A stretch of 64,000 nucleotides of DNA from Treponemataceae bacterium (GCA_024402495.1 JAKSTR010000001.1:1-64000); one strand, 5' to 3'; numbered from the stretch's first letter, positions 45,746 to 55,012 are shown. The notes: generated by a model from the sequence alone, not told the origin. Program-made: numbers and translations.

Positions 45746-45851
45746 ATTATCTTCTCCTTAAATAGGCAATGTATGGTTTACGCGACAGGACGACAGCAAT
45801 GAAGCCTGACAACGCTTGCGTTTTTACAAAACGCGTTTATTTGTTTGCGGA

Positions 45852-46367
45852 TTAGTTTGCGCCTTCGGCGTTTTTCTTGTCCACAATAGCCTGCAATGTT
45901 GCGGCAAATTTCTGTGTTGTAGAATTGAGGGCACAGGCAAACATTGTAATAAGCTGTTTCTTGCTTGGCAATTTTGAATAAGCTTCAATTTTTGCAGCAT
46001 CGTAAACAGAGTTTTCAATATAAGCACCCTTAATTGACAATACAGGCGTGTCTTTTGCAAAATCAAAAAGAATTTTTGCAACTTCGTTAGAATCTTCTTT
46101 TACAAGAGCAATTGCTGTAGGTCCAGAAAGGAAATCAGCAACGTTTTCAACTTTAAGCTCTTCAAAAGCAACTCTTGCAAAGTTGTTTTTCATAACTTTG
46201 AATTCGCAGTTTTTTTCGCTGAGCTTACGGCGGAGTTCAGAAATCTGAGCTACTGTAAGACCGCGATATTCAGTAAAAATGTATTCTGGATAACCTTCGA
46301 GAATACTTTTTGCTTCTGCAATTGCTTCTACTTTAGCAGGCTGAAGTTTTTTTGCTTTGATAGCCAT
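45852..46367 (-). CDS. rplJ: 50S ribosomal protein L10
   Basis: 171 residues. FTEYRGLTVAQISELRRKL and GPTAIALVKEDSNEVAKIL are the rRNA-binding core; the C-terminal helix binds L7/L12 dimers. It is separated from rplL by 106 nt. Its start overlaps the rplA stop by 1 nt. Confidence 0.96.
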   Translation of the reverse strand: MAIKAKKLQPAKVEAIAEAKSILEGYPEYIFTEYRGLTVAQISELRRKLSEKNCEFKVMKNNFARVAFEELKVENVADFLSGPTAIALVKEDSNEVAKILFDFAKDTPVLSIKGAYIENSVYDAAKIEAYSKLPSKKQLITMFACALNSTTQKFAATLQAIVDKKNAEGAN

Positions 46368-47047
46368 TATTCGGCCTCCTTAAAGTCAACCCAAACACCA
46401 GGTCCCATTGTTGAGTTTACAGAAACTGACTGAACATAATCAGCTTTTGCATCTGCTGGTTTTTTGCGAACAATTTCTGAAAGCAAAGCTTCAACGTTTT
46501 CAGCAACTTTATCAGCATCCATAGAAACTTTACCAACAGCAAGGTGAACTACACCACCTTTGTCAGCGCGGTATTCTACACGACCTTTTTTAAGTTCGTT
46601 AATAGCTGAAACGATGTCGGCAGTTACAGTACCGGTTTTCGGGTTAGGCATCAAACCGCGGCGACCCAAAACCATACCAAGACGACCAACGTCTTTCATC
46701 ATGTCAGGGGTAGCAACAGCAACGTCGAAATCCAACCAGCCGTTTTTAACTTTGTCAACATATTCAGCTGCACCAGCGTAAGCTGCACCAGCATCCAAAG
46801 CTTCTTTTACTCTGTCTTCTTTACAGAAAACGAGAACTTTCTTTTCGCCTTTGAACTGGTTTGGCAACACCAAAGTGTCGCGTACCGTCTGTGATTTTCC
46901 AAGTTTAAGACAAACGTGCAATTCAACTGTTTCGTCGAATTTTGCAAATTTAAGTTCTTTTACTAATTCACAGGCTTTTTTCAAGTCATAAGACTCTGAA
47001 GGATTGTATTTTTTCAGAGACTCGCGATATTGTTTTCCGTGTTTCAT
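46367..47047 (-). CDS. rplA: 50S ribosomal protein L1
   Basis: 226 residues. The [14 protein letters not shown] loop and [17 protein letters not shown] identify it. L1 binds the mobile stalk and, in many bacteria, the rplKA leader as a repressor. It lies 1 nt after rplK. Confidence 0.97.
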   Translation of the reverse strand: MKHGKQYRESLKKYNPSESYDLKKACELVKELKFAKFDETVELHVCLKLGKSQTVRDTLVLPNQFKGEKKVLVFCKEDRVKEALDAGAAYAGAAEYVDKVKNGWLDFDVAVATPDMMKDVGRLGMVLGRRGLMPNPKTGTVTADIVSAINELKKGRVEYRADKGGVVHLAVGKVSMDADKVAENVEALLSEIVRKKPADAKADYVQSVSVNSTMGPGVWVDFKEAE

Positions 47048-47048
47048 A

Positions 47049-47480
47049 TTACCGCTCCACCTCTACGCCCATACTGCGTGCAGTACCAGCGATAATTTTT
47101 TTTGCTGCTTCAATGTCATTAGCATTGATGTCAGGCATTTTTGTTTTTGCAATCTCTTCAAGCTTTTCTTTAGAAAGTTTACCAACTTTCTCTTTAAGCG
47201 GATTACCAGAACCCTTCTCAATACCGGCAGCTTTTTTGATAAGAACTGCAGCAGGAGGAGTTTTAAGAATAAATGTGTACGATTTGTCCTGGTAAACAGT
47301 GATTACAACCGGAATAACAAGTCCGGGTTCCATTCCCTTTGTACGGTCGTTAAACTGCTGTACAAACTGAGGAGCGCTAACACCGTGCGGACCAAGAGCA
47401 GGACCAACTGGCGGTGCCGGTGTAGCTTTTCCTGCCGGACACTGCAACTTGATTATGGCCGTTACCTTTTTCTTTGCCAT
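47049..47480 (-). CDS. rplK: 50S ribosomal protein L11
   Basis: 143 residues. [20 protein letters not shown] and the C-terminal [24 protein letters not shown] (thiostrepton-binding domain) are canonical. It starts 125 nt after nusG, in a gap with a terminator-like hairpin. Confidence 0.97.
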   Translation of the reverse strand: MAKKKVTAIIKLQCPAGKATPAPPVGPALGPHGVSAPQFVQQFNDRTKGMEPGLVIPVVITVYQDKSYTFILKTPPAAVLIKKAAGIEKGSGNPLKEKVGKLSKEKLEEIAKTKMPDINANDIEAAKKIIAGTARSMGVEVER

Positions 47481-47575
47481 ATAGGTCTCCTTATTTGATT
47501 GGTGTGCTGAAAACTAAGATTCAGCGTAGCGAGATATTTCACTTCAACGAAGCAACATCTCTCCCAAAACAGAAA

Positions 47576-47593
47576 ACCGGAAATTTTTCCGGT
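47576..47593 (-). terminator. Attenuator-like hairpin between nusG and rplK
   Basis: ACCGGAAA and TTTCCGGT are exact inverted repeats with two loop bases, followed on the minus strand by TTTTC. The short T-run suggests partial termination, separating nusG from the rplKAJL genes. Confidence 0.6.
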
Positions 47594-47605
47594 CTCTTGC
47601 AAGGA

Positions 47606-48202
47606 TTAAATTTTTTCGATTTGAGTAAGTTCTACTTCAAGAGGTGTCATGCGGCCAAATACTGGAATACCAACGACCGCTTTGTTTTTTTCAAGACTGA
47701 TTTCCTGAATCTGTGCTTCAAAGCCAGCCCAAGAACCTTCCCGAAGTTTAATTGTTTCACCAATTTCAAAATTCTGTCTAACGCGAACTGTTTTTTCGCC
47801 TTTAATATCGCCGCTTCTCTGCAACATAGCTTTTGCTTCGTCATCAGAAATCGGGCGCGGTCTTTCGTTTGGACCGTAACCGGCAAAACCTGTAACACCA
47901 TTAATTCTGCGAATTGTTGAAGTTACCTGTTTCCAGCCAATGTTCGGCAAATCCATTTCAAGCATCAAATAGCCCGGCAAAACCAGATGCTTAACTTCTT
48001 TACGCATCGGCTTGCCGTCTTTTGTTTTTTTAGGATTGCCGTCTTTGTCTTTTACAACATCAACAACTGTTTCTGTAGGTGATTTTACATCGCAAACGAT
48101 ATCGCCAGACAATTCATTTTTTTCTAGCATAGAACGAATTGTTCTTTCGATTTTGGCTTCGTAGCCAGAATAGACGTGAAGAATGTACCAACCTTTAGCC
48201 AT
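47606..48202 (-). CDS. nusG: Transcription termination/antitermination protein NusG
   Basis: 198 residues. The NGN domain starts KGWYILHVYSGYE and contains VLPGYLMLEMDL; the KOW domain has LREGSWAGFEAQIQEI. A Lys/Asp-rich insert (about residues 45-70) makes it slightly longer than E. coli NusG. It couples RNA polymerase to ribosomes or Rho. It lies 14 nt after secE. Confidence 0.95.
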   Translation of the reverse strand: MAKGWYILHVYSGYEAKIERTIRSMLEKNELSGDIVCDVKSPTETVVDVVKDKDGNPKKTKDGKPMRKEVKHLVLPGYLMLEMDLPNIGWKQVTSTIRRINGVTGFAGYGPNERPRPISDDEAKAMLQRSGDIKGEKTVRVRQNFEIGETIKLREGSWAGFEAQIQEISLEKNKAVVGIPVFGRMTPLEVELTQIEKI

Positions 48203-48216
48203 GTATAAATCCTATA

Positions 48217-48396
48217 TTAGAAAATAAGATTCATTCCACTGACAAAAAGCCAGTCAAGCAAACCGAGGACTACGCCAACAATAATAGTTGAAACAAGAAC
48301 AACCTTTACAGAAGACACAACATCGTCAACTGTAGGCCATACAACCTTTTTCAACTCTGCAAGACTTTCTTTGAAAAAATTAGTAACCTTACCCAC
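48217..48396 (-). CDS. secE: Preprotein translocase subunit SecE
   Basis: 59 residues, with a GTG start at 48396 and GGGG six nt upstream. The SecE pattern is complete: amphipathic FFKESLAELKKVVWPT, then one membrane helix (VVLVSTIIVGVVLGLLDWLF). It holds SecY in shape in the inner membrane. It lies between tRNA-Trp and nusG, the usual place. Confidence 0.93.
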   Translation of the reverse strand: MGKVTNFFKESLAELKKVVWPTVDDVVSSVKVVLVSTIIVGVVLGLLDWLFVSGMNLIF

Positions 48397-48433
48397 TGCG
48401 AACCCCGTATACTTTAAATATTAAGAAAATTAT

Positions 48434-48506
48434 CAGGCCTGGCAGGATTCGAACCTGCAACATTCGGTTTTGGAGACCGACGCTCTACCGTTAGAGCTAC
48501 AGACCT
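48434..48506 (-). tRNA. tRNA-Trp (anticodon CCA)
   Basis: 73 nt. The acceptor AGGTCTG/CAGGCCT (with one G-T pair), D arm GCTC/GAGC, anticodon loop CTCCAAA and T arm GCAGG-TTCGAAT-CCTGC fold without problems. The discriminator is G. The 3' CCA is not encoded. It lies between rpmG and secE. Confidence 0.96.
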
Positions 48507-48582
48507 AAAAGTTAAAACAAAAGGTCAATACTTTAACCCTTTGTTTTAACTGGCGAATGTTTCAACTCGCCACTTAAAAGAC

Positions 48583-48756
48583 TTATTTTGCCTTTGTTTC
48601 TTTATGCAATGTGTGCTTGCGATCGAAAGGACAATACTTATTCAATTCAAGTTTACCCTGAATATTTTTTCTGTTTTTTGTTGTAGTATAATTCTTTCTT
48701 TTGCATTCTGAGCACTGCAATGCAATAATTTCAACAGCAGTTTTCTTGGAAGCCAT
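48583..48756 (-). CDS. rpmG: 50S ribosomal protein L33
   Basis: 57 residues, from [15 protein letters not shown] to HKETKAK. The family core [14 protein letters not shown] is clear. The first zinc Cys pair is present (CSEC), but the second reads YCPFDRKH: the fourth Cys is Asp (codon GAT), so zinc binding is probably lost or weak. It lies between tRNA-Thr and tRNA-Trp. Confidence 0.93.
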   Translation of the reverse strand: MASKKTAVEIIALQCSECKRKNYTTTKNRKNIQGKLELNKYCPFDRKHTLHKETKAK

Positions 48757-48809
48757 CAGATTCCCCTCATATTATACAAATAGCCCTTCTGTGCAAGCAC
48801 TCGAGCGAC

Positions 48810-48882
48810 AGCCTTCAAACAGAATCGAACTGTTGACCTCAACCTTACCATGGTTGCGCTCTACCGACTGAGCTATAAAGGC
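48810..48882 (-). tRNA. tRNA-Thr (anticodon GGT)
   Basis: 73 nt. The acceptor GCCTTTA/TGAAGGC, D arm GCTC/GAGC, anticodon stem CAACC/GGTTG with loop ATGGTAA, and T arm AACAG-TTCGATT-CTGTT fold properly. The discriminator is T; the 3' CCA is not encoded. It is the first element of the rpmG-secE-nusG-rpoBC operon. Confidence 0.95.
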
Positions 48883-48918
48883 ATATTACCAATGTTGCTG
48901 CAACGAATTGGTTTAATG

Positions 48919-48947
48919 AGATTAAACGTAAATATTTTTTTTGTCAA
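48919..48947 (-). promoter_or_regulatory. Consensus sigma-70 promoter of the tRNA-Thr/rpoBC operon
   Basis: TTGACA (48947-48942), a 17-bp spacer with an A-tract, and TAATCT (48924-48919). Start near 48912, about 30 nt upstream of tRNA-Thr. Strong promoter fitting stable-RNA expression. Confidence 0.85.
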
Positions 48948-49080
48948 GTAAAGATTGAGGATTTTCTTGAAAATATTTAAATAATTTTCCGTTTATTCCT
49001 GATGAAAGCATAAAGTTTTTTGGCGATTGTTTCAAGTAGCAAAACATAGCAAAAAACTGGGCAAATAATCGCCTGTTTTA

Positions 49081-49109
49081 TTGAAGAACAAACGCCAAAC
49101 AAGTAAAAT
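49081..49109 (+). promoter_or_regulatory. Sigma-70 promoter of cysE, leaderless
   Basis: TTGAAG (49081-49086), a 17-bp spacer and TAAAAT (49104-49109). The -10 ends 7 nt before the ATG at 49117. The in-frame TTG at 49081 is the -35 itself, which argues against it as a start codon. Confidence 0.7.
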
Positions 49110-49116
49110 TGAAAGC

Positions 49117-50001
49117 ATGAAAACAATAGACACAATGATTGAGCAGATTCTTGAATCTTACGAAAACTACGGCGGAATAAACTTTTCCGAAGCTGAAAAT
49201 TTCCCCAACCGCCAGAGCGTAGTTTCCGTCCTGACAGATTTGCAAAACTTAATATTCCCCGGTTTTAATACCGCAGAAAACCTTGACCGCGCAAGCCTTA
49301 AATATACCACAGGCGCAAGGGTAAACCGCATCGTTTCAACCCTTACTGCCGAAACCCAAAAAGCACTTCTGTATGTGTGCAGCAATTCGCAGATGCAGAA
49401 CACAAACTGCTTCGGGCTGGCAGAAAAAACCGTTCTTTCTTTAATTGAATACATACCCGAACTGCGCCGGCTTGCAAGGCTTGATGCCGAAGCAGCCCTG
49501 AAAAACGACCCGGCAGCAAAAAGCATCGAAGAAGTAATCCTGTCCTATCCCGGACCGGAAGCAATTCTTGTGCACCGCATAGCCCATTTTTTGCAGCAAA
49601 ACGGCGTGCCGATTATTCCGCGCATCATGAGCGAATACGTGCACGGAAAAACCGGCATAGACATAAATCCGGGCGCAACAATCGGCGAATCTTTTTTTAT
49701 AGACCACGGAACGGGCGTTGTAATCGGCGAAACCTGCGTAATCGGTAAAAACGTAAAGGTTTATCAGGGCGTAACGCTTGGTGCGCTAAGCGTAAGCAAG
49801 GAATTGCAGGACAAAAAGCGCCACCCGACAATCGAAGATGACGTTACGATTTATCCGGGCGCAACGATTTTAGGCGGAAAAACCGTAATCGGCAAAGGCA
49901 GCATAATCGGCGGAAACGTTTGGATAATTGAATCGGTTCCGGCGGGAAGCAAGGTAAAATACCGCATGGCAGACCGCCCTGACCAAAAGCCGGTGCAGTA
50001 A
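49117..50001 (+). CDS. cysE: Serine O-acetyltransferase
   Basis: 294 residues. The N-terminal helical domain is followed by a left-handed beta-helix of hexapeptide repeats: INPGATIGESFFIDHGTGVVIG, GKNVKVYQGVTLGA and GGKTVIGKGSIIGG. The DHGTG and H motif hold the catalytic His/Asp pair for acetyl transfer from acetyl-CoA to serine, giving O-acetylserine for cysteine synthesis. No cysK is adjacent. The start at 49117 fits a promoter whose -10 box ends 7 nt before the ATG; no Shine-Dalgarno is present. Confidence 0.93.
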   Translation: MKTIDTMIEQILESYENYGGINFSEAENFPNRQSVVSVLTDLQNLIFPGFNTAENLDRASLKYTTGARVNRIVSTLTAETQKALLYVCSNSQMQNTNCFGLAEKTVLSLIEYIPELRRLARLDAEAALKNDPAAKSIEEVILSYPGPEAILVHRIAHFLQQNGVPIIPRIMSEYVHGKTGIDINPGATIGESFFIDHGTGVVIGETCVIGKNVKVYQGVTLGALSVSKELQDKKRHPTIEDDVTIYPGATILGGKTVIGKGSIIGGNVWIIESVPAGSKVKYRMADRPDQKPVQ

Positions 50002-50327
50002 TTTTTTTTGCAGACCGAATTTCGAGAGTTTTAAGGGTCTGCCTTCCCGGTATAAATATAATGCCGGGAAGGATTTGAAATCTGTTTTCAGCAGCAAGAC
50101 CGGATGCCGTGCGCGCCGCCAAAGTCCGGCAAAAGTTCAGCATGGCAAAATGATTTGCATTTGATAAAATGCGGTTTTGTTTATCAATTTCTAAAAAAAG
50201 CAAAATAAAACCTGCTGATTCAGGTGAAAAACAAAAAGCCCCGGAGTCTTTTATAAATTCCGCAAAGATTTTACAAAAGACGGAATATTCCGCTTTTTCA
50301 ACTTTTCAGTTTGGTAAAGGTAAAAAT
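50002..50327 (+). other. 326-bp cysE-radA gap with two hairpins
   Basis: GCAGACC/GGTCTGC (50010-50042) and CCTTCCCGG/CCGGGAAGG (50042-50072) lie end to end after cysE and are a likely 3' end. The rest is AT-rich with no gene or recognisable RNA; the radA promoter is probably in its second half but I cannot place it. Confidence 0.5.
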
Positions 50328-51686
50328 ATGGCAAAGAAAAAAAGTACAGCCCCCGAATACCGATGCAGCAGCTGCGGTTACACACAGCCGCGCTGGCTTG
50401 GGCGCTGTCCCGAATGCGGCGAATGGAACACATTTGAAGAATACACCCCGGCAGACAGTACCGGCGCGGCGCTGCCATACGGCAAAATGCCCGGCAGTAC
50501 CGAAAGAATAGTGCCCGTGCCGCTGACCAGCGTAGACCCGATGGAATGCCAGCGCATTTCTACCGGGAACAGCGAATTTGACCGCGTTCTGGGTGGAGGA
50601 GCGTGCAAGCGTTCTGCGGTGCTTATCGGCGGCGAGCCGGGCATAGGAAAATCGACGCTTTTACTGCAAACCGCGGCATCAATTAAAAGCGGCGGCAGGG
50701 TTCTTTACGTTTCCGGCGAGGAATCGGGCTCGCAGATAAGGGCACGCGCCGACCGCCTTAAAATCGATACATCAAACATTGATATTTTGTGTACCTTGCG
50801 CCTTGATGACATTACAAACGCGCTTAACAGCCTTAATCCGGTGTGCGTTGTTGTAGATTCAATACAAACCGTATACAGCGCCGAAGCCGGCTTAGTACCC
50901 GGTACGATAAACCAGCTAAAATACTGTTCCAACGAACTTATCAGCTGGGTAAAGGAACGGGATTCGGTTCTGTTTCTTTCGGCGCACGTTACCAAAGACG
51001 GAATAATTGCAGGACCCAAATCCCTGGAACACATGGTAGACACCGTAATTTCTTTTGAACGGAACAACGACGAAGTGCGTTTTCTGCGTGCTTCAAAAAA
51101 CCGTTTCGGGTCTGTTGATGAGCTTGGCATTTTTTCCATGACCGAAGACGGGCTGCATCCGGTAGAAGACCCGTCTTTCATGTTCATTACCCAGCGCGAC
51201 GGCGCTTTGCCGGCTGGCATTGCCATTGCGCCGGTTTTTGAAGGTTCGCGGGTGTTTCTGGTAGAAATTCAGGCTTTGACAATACCGGCAAAAGCTTCGG
51301 TAGCACGCGTTTTTTCTGAAAAAATAGAATCGGCGCGGGTCAGCCGCATTGCCGCAGTTCTTGAAAAGAAAACCGGGCTTAAATTAAGCGAATACGATTT
51401 GTTCGTAAACGTTGCAGGCGGCGTGCGCCTGACCGAAAGCGCCATCGATTCTGCAATTGCAGCGGCTCTTTATTCGGCACGTACCGACCTTGCCTGCCCG
51501 GAATCCTGCGTAATTGCAGGCGAAATCAGCCTTGCAGGCGAAATTCGCCCGGTCAGCCGCCTGAAGCAGCGCGTAAAAACCGCACAGAGCCTGGGCTTTA
51601 CCAAAGTTGTTGCGCCGGAAAATTTAAGCGGCACGCAATGCGTAAACGACATAACAGGTCTGATAAAAGCCCTGTTCGGCGCTTAA
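50328..51686 (+). CDS. radA: DNA repair protein RadA
   Basis: 452 residues from MAKKKSTAPEYRCSSC; the longer frame adds 53 residues of non-family sequence. It has a C4 zinc finger (CSSC...CPEC), a RecA-like ATPase with Walker A GEPGIGKST, the RadA signature KNRFGSVDELGIF and a C-terminal Lon-like domain (FVNVAGGVRLTESAIDSAIAAAL). RadA is a helicase that processes recombination intermediates. AAAGGT lies 8 nt before the ATG. Confidence 0.96.
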   Translation: MAKKKSTAPEYRCSSCGYTQPRWLGRCPECGEWNTFEEYTPADSTGAALPYGKMPGSTERIVPVPLTSVDPMECQRISTGNSEFDRVLGGGACKRSAVLIGGEPGIGKSTLLLQTAASIKSGGRVLYVSGEESGSQIRARADRLKIDTSNIDILCTLRLDDITNALNSLNPVCVVVDSIQTVYSAEAGLVPGTINQLKYCSNELISWVKERDSVLFLSAHVTKDGIIAGPKSLEHMVDTVISFERNNDEVRFLRASKNRFGSVDELGIFSMTEDGLHPVEDPSFMFITQRDGALPAGIAIAPVFEGSRVFLVEIQALTIPAKASVARVFSEKIESARVSRIAAVLEKKTGLKLSEYDLFVNVAGGVRLTESAIDSAIAAALYSARTDLACPESCVIAGEISLAGEIRPVSRLKQRVKTAQSLGFTKVVAPENLSGTQCVNDITGLIKALFGA

Positions 51687-51704
51687 TCTTTATGCGCAAA
51701 AGGC

Positions 51705-51733
51705 TTGCAGTTGGCGGCGTTTTGCGCTATGTT
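51705..51733 (+). promoter_or_regulatory. Probable promoter of the riboflavin operon
   Basis: TTGCAG (51705-51710), a 17-bp spacer and TATGTT (51728-51733), placing the start ~40 nt before the FMN riboswitch. It lies 18 nt after the radA stop. Confidence 0.55.
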
Positions 51734-51777
51734 CTAACAACAGCCGGCAGAAATTCAAAAAACTTCCGCCGGTACAA

Positions 51778-51884
51778 TTTTTCAGGGAAAGGTGAAAATC
51801 CTTAACCGGCGGTAAAGCCCGCGAGCGTTTTTCGCAGATCCGGTGAAACTCCGGAGCCGACAGTATAGTCTGGATGGAAGAAAA
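51778..51884 (+). promoter_or_regulatory. FMN riboswitch (RFN element)
   Basis: The conserved RFN segments occur in order: AGGGAAAGGTGAAAATCC, AACCGGCGGTAAAGCC, CGCGAGCG, GATCCGGTGAAACTCCGG, GCCGACAGTATAGTC and TGGATGGAAGA. Its final P1 strand contains the GGAAGA that must serve as the ribD ribosome site, and the ATG follows 2 nt later. Binding of FMN should close P1 and block translation. I see no separate terminator between the aptamer and ribD. Confidence 0.97.
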
Positions 51885-51886
51885 AC

Positions 51887-53041
51887 ATGCAAGATACCGA
51901 TTTTATGCGCCGTGCAATTGAACTTGCAAAACTCGGCACAGGTCACACAAATCCCAATCCGCTGGTTGGCGCAGTAATTGTAAAAAATAATCAGATAGTC
52001 GGCGAAGGTTTTCATCAGACCTACGGCGATTTGCATGCCGAACGCAACGCAATAAAAAACTGCATGCAAAATCACCCGGAAAATTTCAGCGAACTTTTAG
52101 CAAATTCAACTATTTACGTTACTTTGGAACCATGCTGCCACACCGGCAAGCAGCCGCCCTGCGTAGAAGCTATAATGCAGAACAAAATTGCAAAAGTTGT
52201 CATCGGCAGCCGTGACCCGAATCCGCTGGTAAGCGGCAAAGGCGCGGCAATTCTGCGCAGCAGCGGCATCACCGTAATTGAAGATTTCTTAAAAGACGAA
52301 TGCGATAAACTGAATCCGGTATTTTTTCACTACATTCAGACAAAAACGCCTTACATTGCACTGAAATTTGCCCAGTCCGTAGACGGAAAAATTGCCAGCA
52401 AAACCGGCGATTCTAAATGGATAAGCAACGAAAAAAGCCGTCTTTTTACCCACGAACTGCGCAACCAGTACACGGCAATTTTAATCGGTTCAAATACTGC
52501 CGCCGCAGACGCCCCGACTCTGAACTGCCGCATTGAAAAAATAAACGGCAGAACGCCGCGAAATCCAGTCCGCATAGTTTTAAGCACGCACTTAGATTTA
52601 AATATAGCAGGCAATCTGGTAAAAACCGCAAGGCAAATTCCGCTGATTGCAGTTTGCACAAACGAAAGCTTAGCAGACCCAAAAGTTCTGGAGAAAAAAC
52701 AGGCTTTGGAAAGCTGCGGCGCAACAGTTCTGGCAGTTGCCCAGAAGGCAAACAGAATAGACCTTGCAGACCTTTGCAAAAAACTTGGCGAACAGAAAAT
52801 CGATTCCGTGCTGGTAGAAGGCGGCGGCGAAGTTTTGGGCAGCTTTGCAGACGAAAAGCTTTTTAACCGCGTTTACTGCTTTACCGGCTGCAAAATTATT
52901 GGCGGCGCAGGCAAGCCCAGCATAAAAGGCGAAGGCATAGAAAAAATTTCAAATGCAGTACCGTTAAAGCTGGAAGAAATAAAGCAGTTTGATGACGACG
53001 TTCTGCTGGTTTATTCCAAAAAAGAAAGCAGCGAGGCATAA
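51887..53041 (+). CDS. ribD: Bifunctional riboflavin biosynthesis deaminase/reductase
   Basis: 384 residues. The N-terminal deaminase has the zinc residues H50-A-E and the PCCHTGKQPPC motif (Cys83/84 and Cys92). The C-terminal reductase (about 150-384) has LKFAQSVDGKIAS, SNTAAADAPTLNCR and LVEGGGEVLGSF for NADPH and substrate binding. It carries out the second and third steps from GTP to lumazine. It is translated from within the FMN riboswitch and sits 1 nt before ribE. Confidence 0.96.
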   Translation: MQDTDFMRRAIELAKLGTGHTNPNPLVGAVIVKNNQIVGEGFHQTYGDLHAERNAIKNCMQNHPENFSELLANSTIYVTLEPCCHTGKQPPCVEAIMQNKIAKVVIGSRDPNPLVSGKGAAILRSSGITVIEDFLKDECDKLNPVFFHYIQTKTPYIALKFAQSVDGKIASKTGDSKWISNEKSRLFTHELRNQYTAILIGSNTAAADAPTLNCRIEKINGRTPRNPVRIVLSTHLDLNIAGNLVKTARQIPLIAVCTNESLADPKVLEKKQALESCGATVLAVAQKANRIDLADLCKKLGEQKIDSVLVEGGGEVLGSFADEKLFNRVYCFTGCKIIGGAGKPSIKGEGIEKISNAVPLKLEEIKQFDDDVLLVYSKKESSEA

Positions 53042-53042
53042 A

Positions 53043-53705
53043 ATGTTTACCGGCATTATAGAAGAAGTTGGAACAATAAACCGAATTACCGGCGGCGCAG
53101 GCAACGCAGGCGCAAAGCTGGTAATAAACGCCCAGACAGTTTTGCAAAATACCAAAATCGGCGATTCAATCGCGGTAAACGGGGTTTGCCTTACGGTAAC
53201 GGACTTGACGAATACAAGCTTTACCGCCGACGTAATGCCCGAAACCCTGCGGCGCAGTAATCTGGGTGCGCTAAAAAGCGGCAGCCGGGTAAATCTGGAA
53301 CGCGCCATGCCGGCAGACGGGCGCTTTGGCGGACATATCGTAAGCGGGCACATAGACAGCACCGGCGTAATCTGCAATTTTACGGACGAAGGCAACGCAA
53401 TCTGGGTGCAGATAAACTGCGCCGCCGAAATTCTTTCGCTTATTGTGGAAAAAGGCAGCATAACCATAGACGGAATAAGCCTTACCGTGGCTTATGTTGA
53501 CGAAAAATCGTTTAAGGTTTCGGTTATACCCCACACGGCAAGCCAGACCAGCCTTACAGGCAAAAAAACCGGCGACGTGGTTAATCTGGAAAACGATATT
53601 GTTGCAAAATACGTGCAGAAGCTTTTAGGCACGGCAGTACCGCAAAAAAACGGCGCAGTCAGCTGCGGCATAACAGAAGAATTTTTAAGGGAAAACGGAT
53701 TTTAA
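53043..53705 (+). CDS. ribE: Riboflavin synthase alpha subunit
   Basis: 220 residues from [12 protein letters not shown], the family's conserved N-terminus; upstream in-frame codons lie inside ribD. Two lumazine-binding domains are visible by repeats ([13 protein letters not shown] and [12 protein letters not shown]). It dismutates two 6,7-dimethyl-8-ribityllumazine molecules to riboflavin. The GAGG in the 3' end of ribD is its ribosome site. Confidence 0.96.
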   Translation: MFTGIIEEVGTINRITGGAGNAGAKLVINAQTVLQNTKIGDSIAVNGVCLTVTDLTNTSFTADVMPETLRRSNLGALKSGSRVNLERAMPADGRFGGHIVSGHIDSTGVICNFTDEGNAIWVQINCAAEILSLIVEKGSITIDGISLTVAYVDEKSFKVSVIPHTASQTSLTGKKTGDVVNLENDIVAKYVQKLLGTAVPQKNGAVSCGITEEFLRENGF

Positions 53706-53709
53706 TTTT

Positions 53710-54915
53710 ATGGAAGACTTTAAGTATTCAACAATTGAACAGGCGCTGGAAGATTTGCGCGCCGGTAAAGTAATTCTGGTAAGCGACGACCCCGACCGTG
53801 AAAACGAAGGCGATTTTATCTGTGCCGCGGAACACGCAACCGGCGAAAACATCAATTTTATGGCAAGCGTGGGCAAAGGCTTAATCTGCATGCCGATGAC
53901 CGGCGAACTGGCAGAAAAATTAAACGTTCCGCAGATGGTAAGCGAAAATACCGATAACCACTGCACGGCTTTTACCGTAAGCATCGACCACAAAGACACC
54001 ACAACCGGCATCAGCGCATTTGAACGTTCCGTTACCGCAATAAAAGCCGTTGCCGACGATGCAAAGCCGCAGGATTTCCGCCGTCCGGGTCACATGTTTC
54101 CGCTGGTGGCAAAAAAAGGCGGCGTACTGGTGCGCAACGGCCACACCGAAGCAACAGTAGACCTTATGCGACTTGCAGGGCTTAAGCCGTGCGGTCTTTG
54201 CTGCGAAATAATGGCAGACGACGGCAACATGCTGCGCACTCCCGGCTTAATTGAACTTGCGGAAAAATACAAGCTTTCGTTTATAAACATAAAAGATTTG
54301 CAGGATTATATCCGCCTGCACGAAAAGCACGTTGTTCGCGAAGCTGAAGTAAAACTGCCGACGGCATACGGCGAGTTTAAGGCATACGGCTATGTAAGCG
54401 ACATTACGGGCGAACATCACGTGGCGCTTGTAAAAGGCGAAATCGGCGACGGCTTAAACGTGCTTTGCCGCGTTCATTCAGAATGCCTGACCGGCGACGT
54501 GTTCGGTTCAATGCGCTGCGACTGCGGTCCGCAGCTGGAACAGGCGCTTAGACAGATTGAAGCAGAAGGAAGAGGCGTGCTTTTGTACATGCGGCAGGAA
54601 GGTCGCGGAATCGGACTGATAAACAAACTGAAAGCCTACGAATTACAGGAACAGGGATTTGATACCGTAGACGCAAACATAAAGCTGGGCTTTGCCCCGG
54701 ATTTGCGCGAATACTGGATTGGTGCCCAGATTTTGCGCGATTTGGGCATAAAGGAACTGCGGCTGCTTACAAACAACCCGAGCAAAATTTACGGGCTTGA
54801 CGGTCTTGGGCTTAAAATAAAAGAACGCGTACCGATAGAAATTGCCGCGCAGAAATACGACAAATTTTATCTGGATACAAAAGCCCGGCGCATGGGGCAT
54901 ATTTTTAACAGCTAG
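53710..54915 (+). CDS. ribBA: Bifunctional DHBP synthase/GTP cyclohydrolase II
   Basis: 401 residues. The N-terminal 3,4-dihydroxybutanone-phosphate synthase has [22 protein letters not shown] and [10 protein letters not shown]. The C-terminal GTP cyclohydrolase II has the zinc cysteines [24 protein letters not shown] and the catalytic region [11 protein letters not shown]. It supplies both precursors of the lumazine. It lies 4 nt after ribE. Confidence 0.97.
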   Translation: MEDFKYSTIEQALEDLRAGKVILVSDDPDRENEGDFICAAEHATGENINFMASVGKGLICMPMTGELAEKLNVPQMVSENTDNHCTAFTVSIDHKDTTTGISAFERSVTAIKAVADDAKPQDFRRPGHMFPLVAKKGGVLVRNGHTEATVDLMRLAGLKPCGLCCEIMADDGNMLRTPGLIELAEKYKLSFINIKDLQDYIRLHEKHVVREAEVKLPTAYGEFKAYGYVSDITGEHHVALVKGEIGDGLNVLCRVHSECLTGDVFGSMRCDCGPQLEQALRQIEAEGRGVLLYMRQEGRGIGLINKLKAYELQEQGFDTVDANIKLGFAPDLREYWIGAQILRDLGIKELRLLTNNPSKIYGLDGLGLKIKERVPIEIAAQKYDKFYLDTKARRMGHIFNS

Positions 54916-54943
54916 CGGGGTCAAACTTCGAGTTTTGAATATT

Positions 54944-55012
54944 CGTCATTCCGAACTAGTTTCGGAATCTGTTTTTGGGAAAAAATCAGATGCTGAACTA
55001 AATTCAGCATGA
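54944..55012. repeat. REP-like intergenic palindrome, copy B
   Basis: GTCATTCCGAAC and TTTCGGAATC, then TTTTTGGG, AGATGCTGAACTAAATTCAGCATGAC. It matches 12-77 in order and spacing and has the second palindrome complete (GCTGAA/TTCAGC). It lies 29 bp after the ribBA stop and breaks the rib genes into ribDEBA and ribH. Confidence 0.75.

Noticed and set aside
49081-49116. TTG start for cysE
   Set aside because: The TTG is the -35 hexamer of a promoter whose -10 ends 7 nt before the ATG at 49117.
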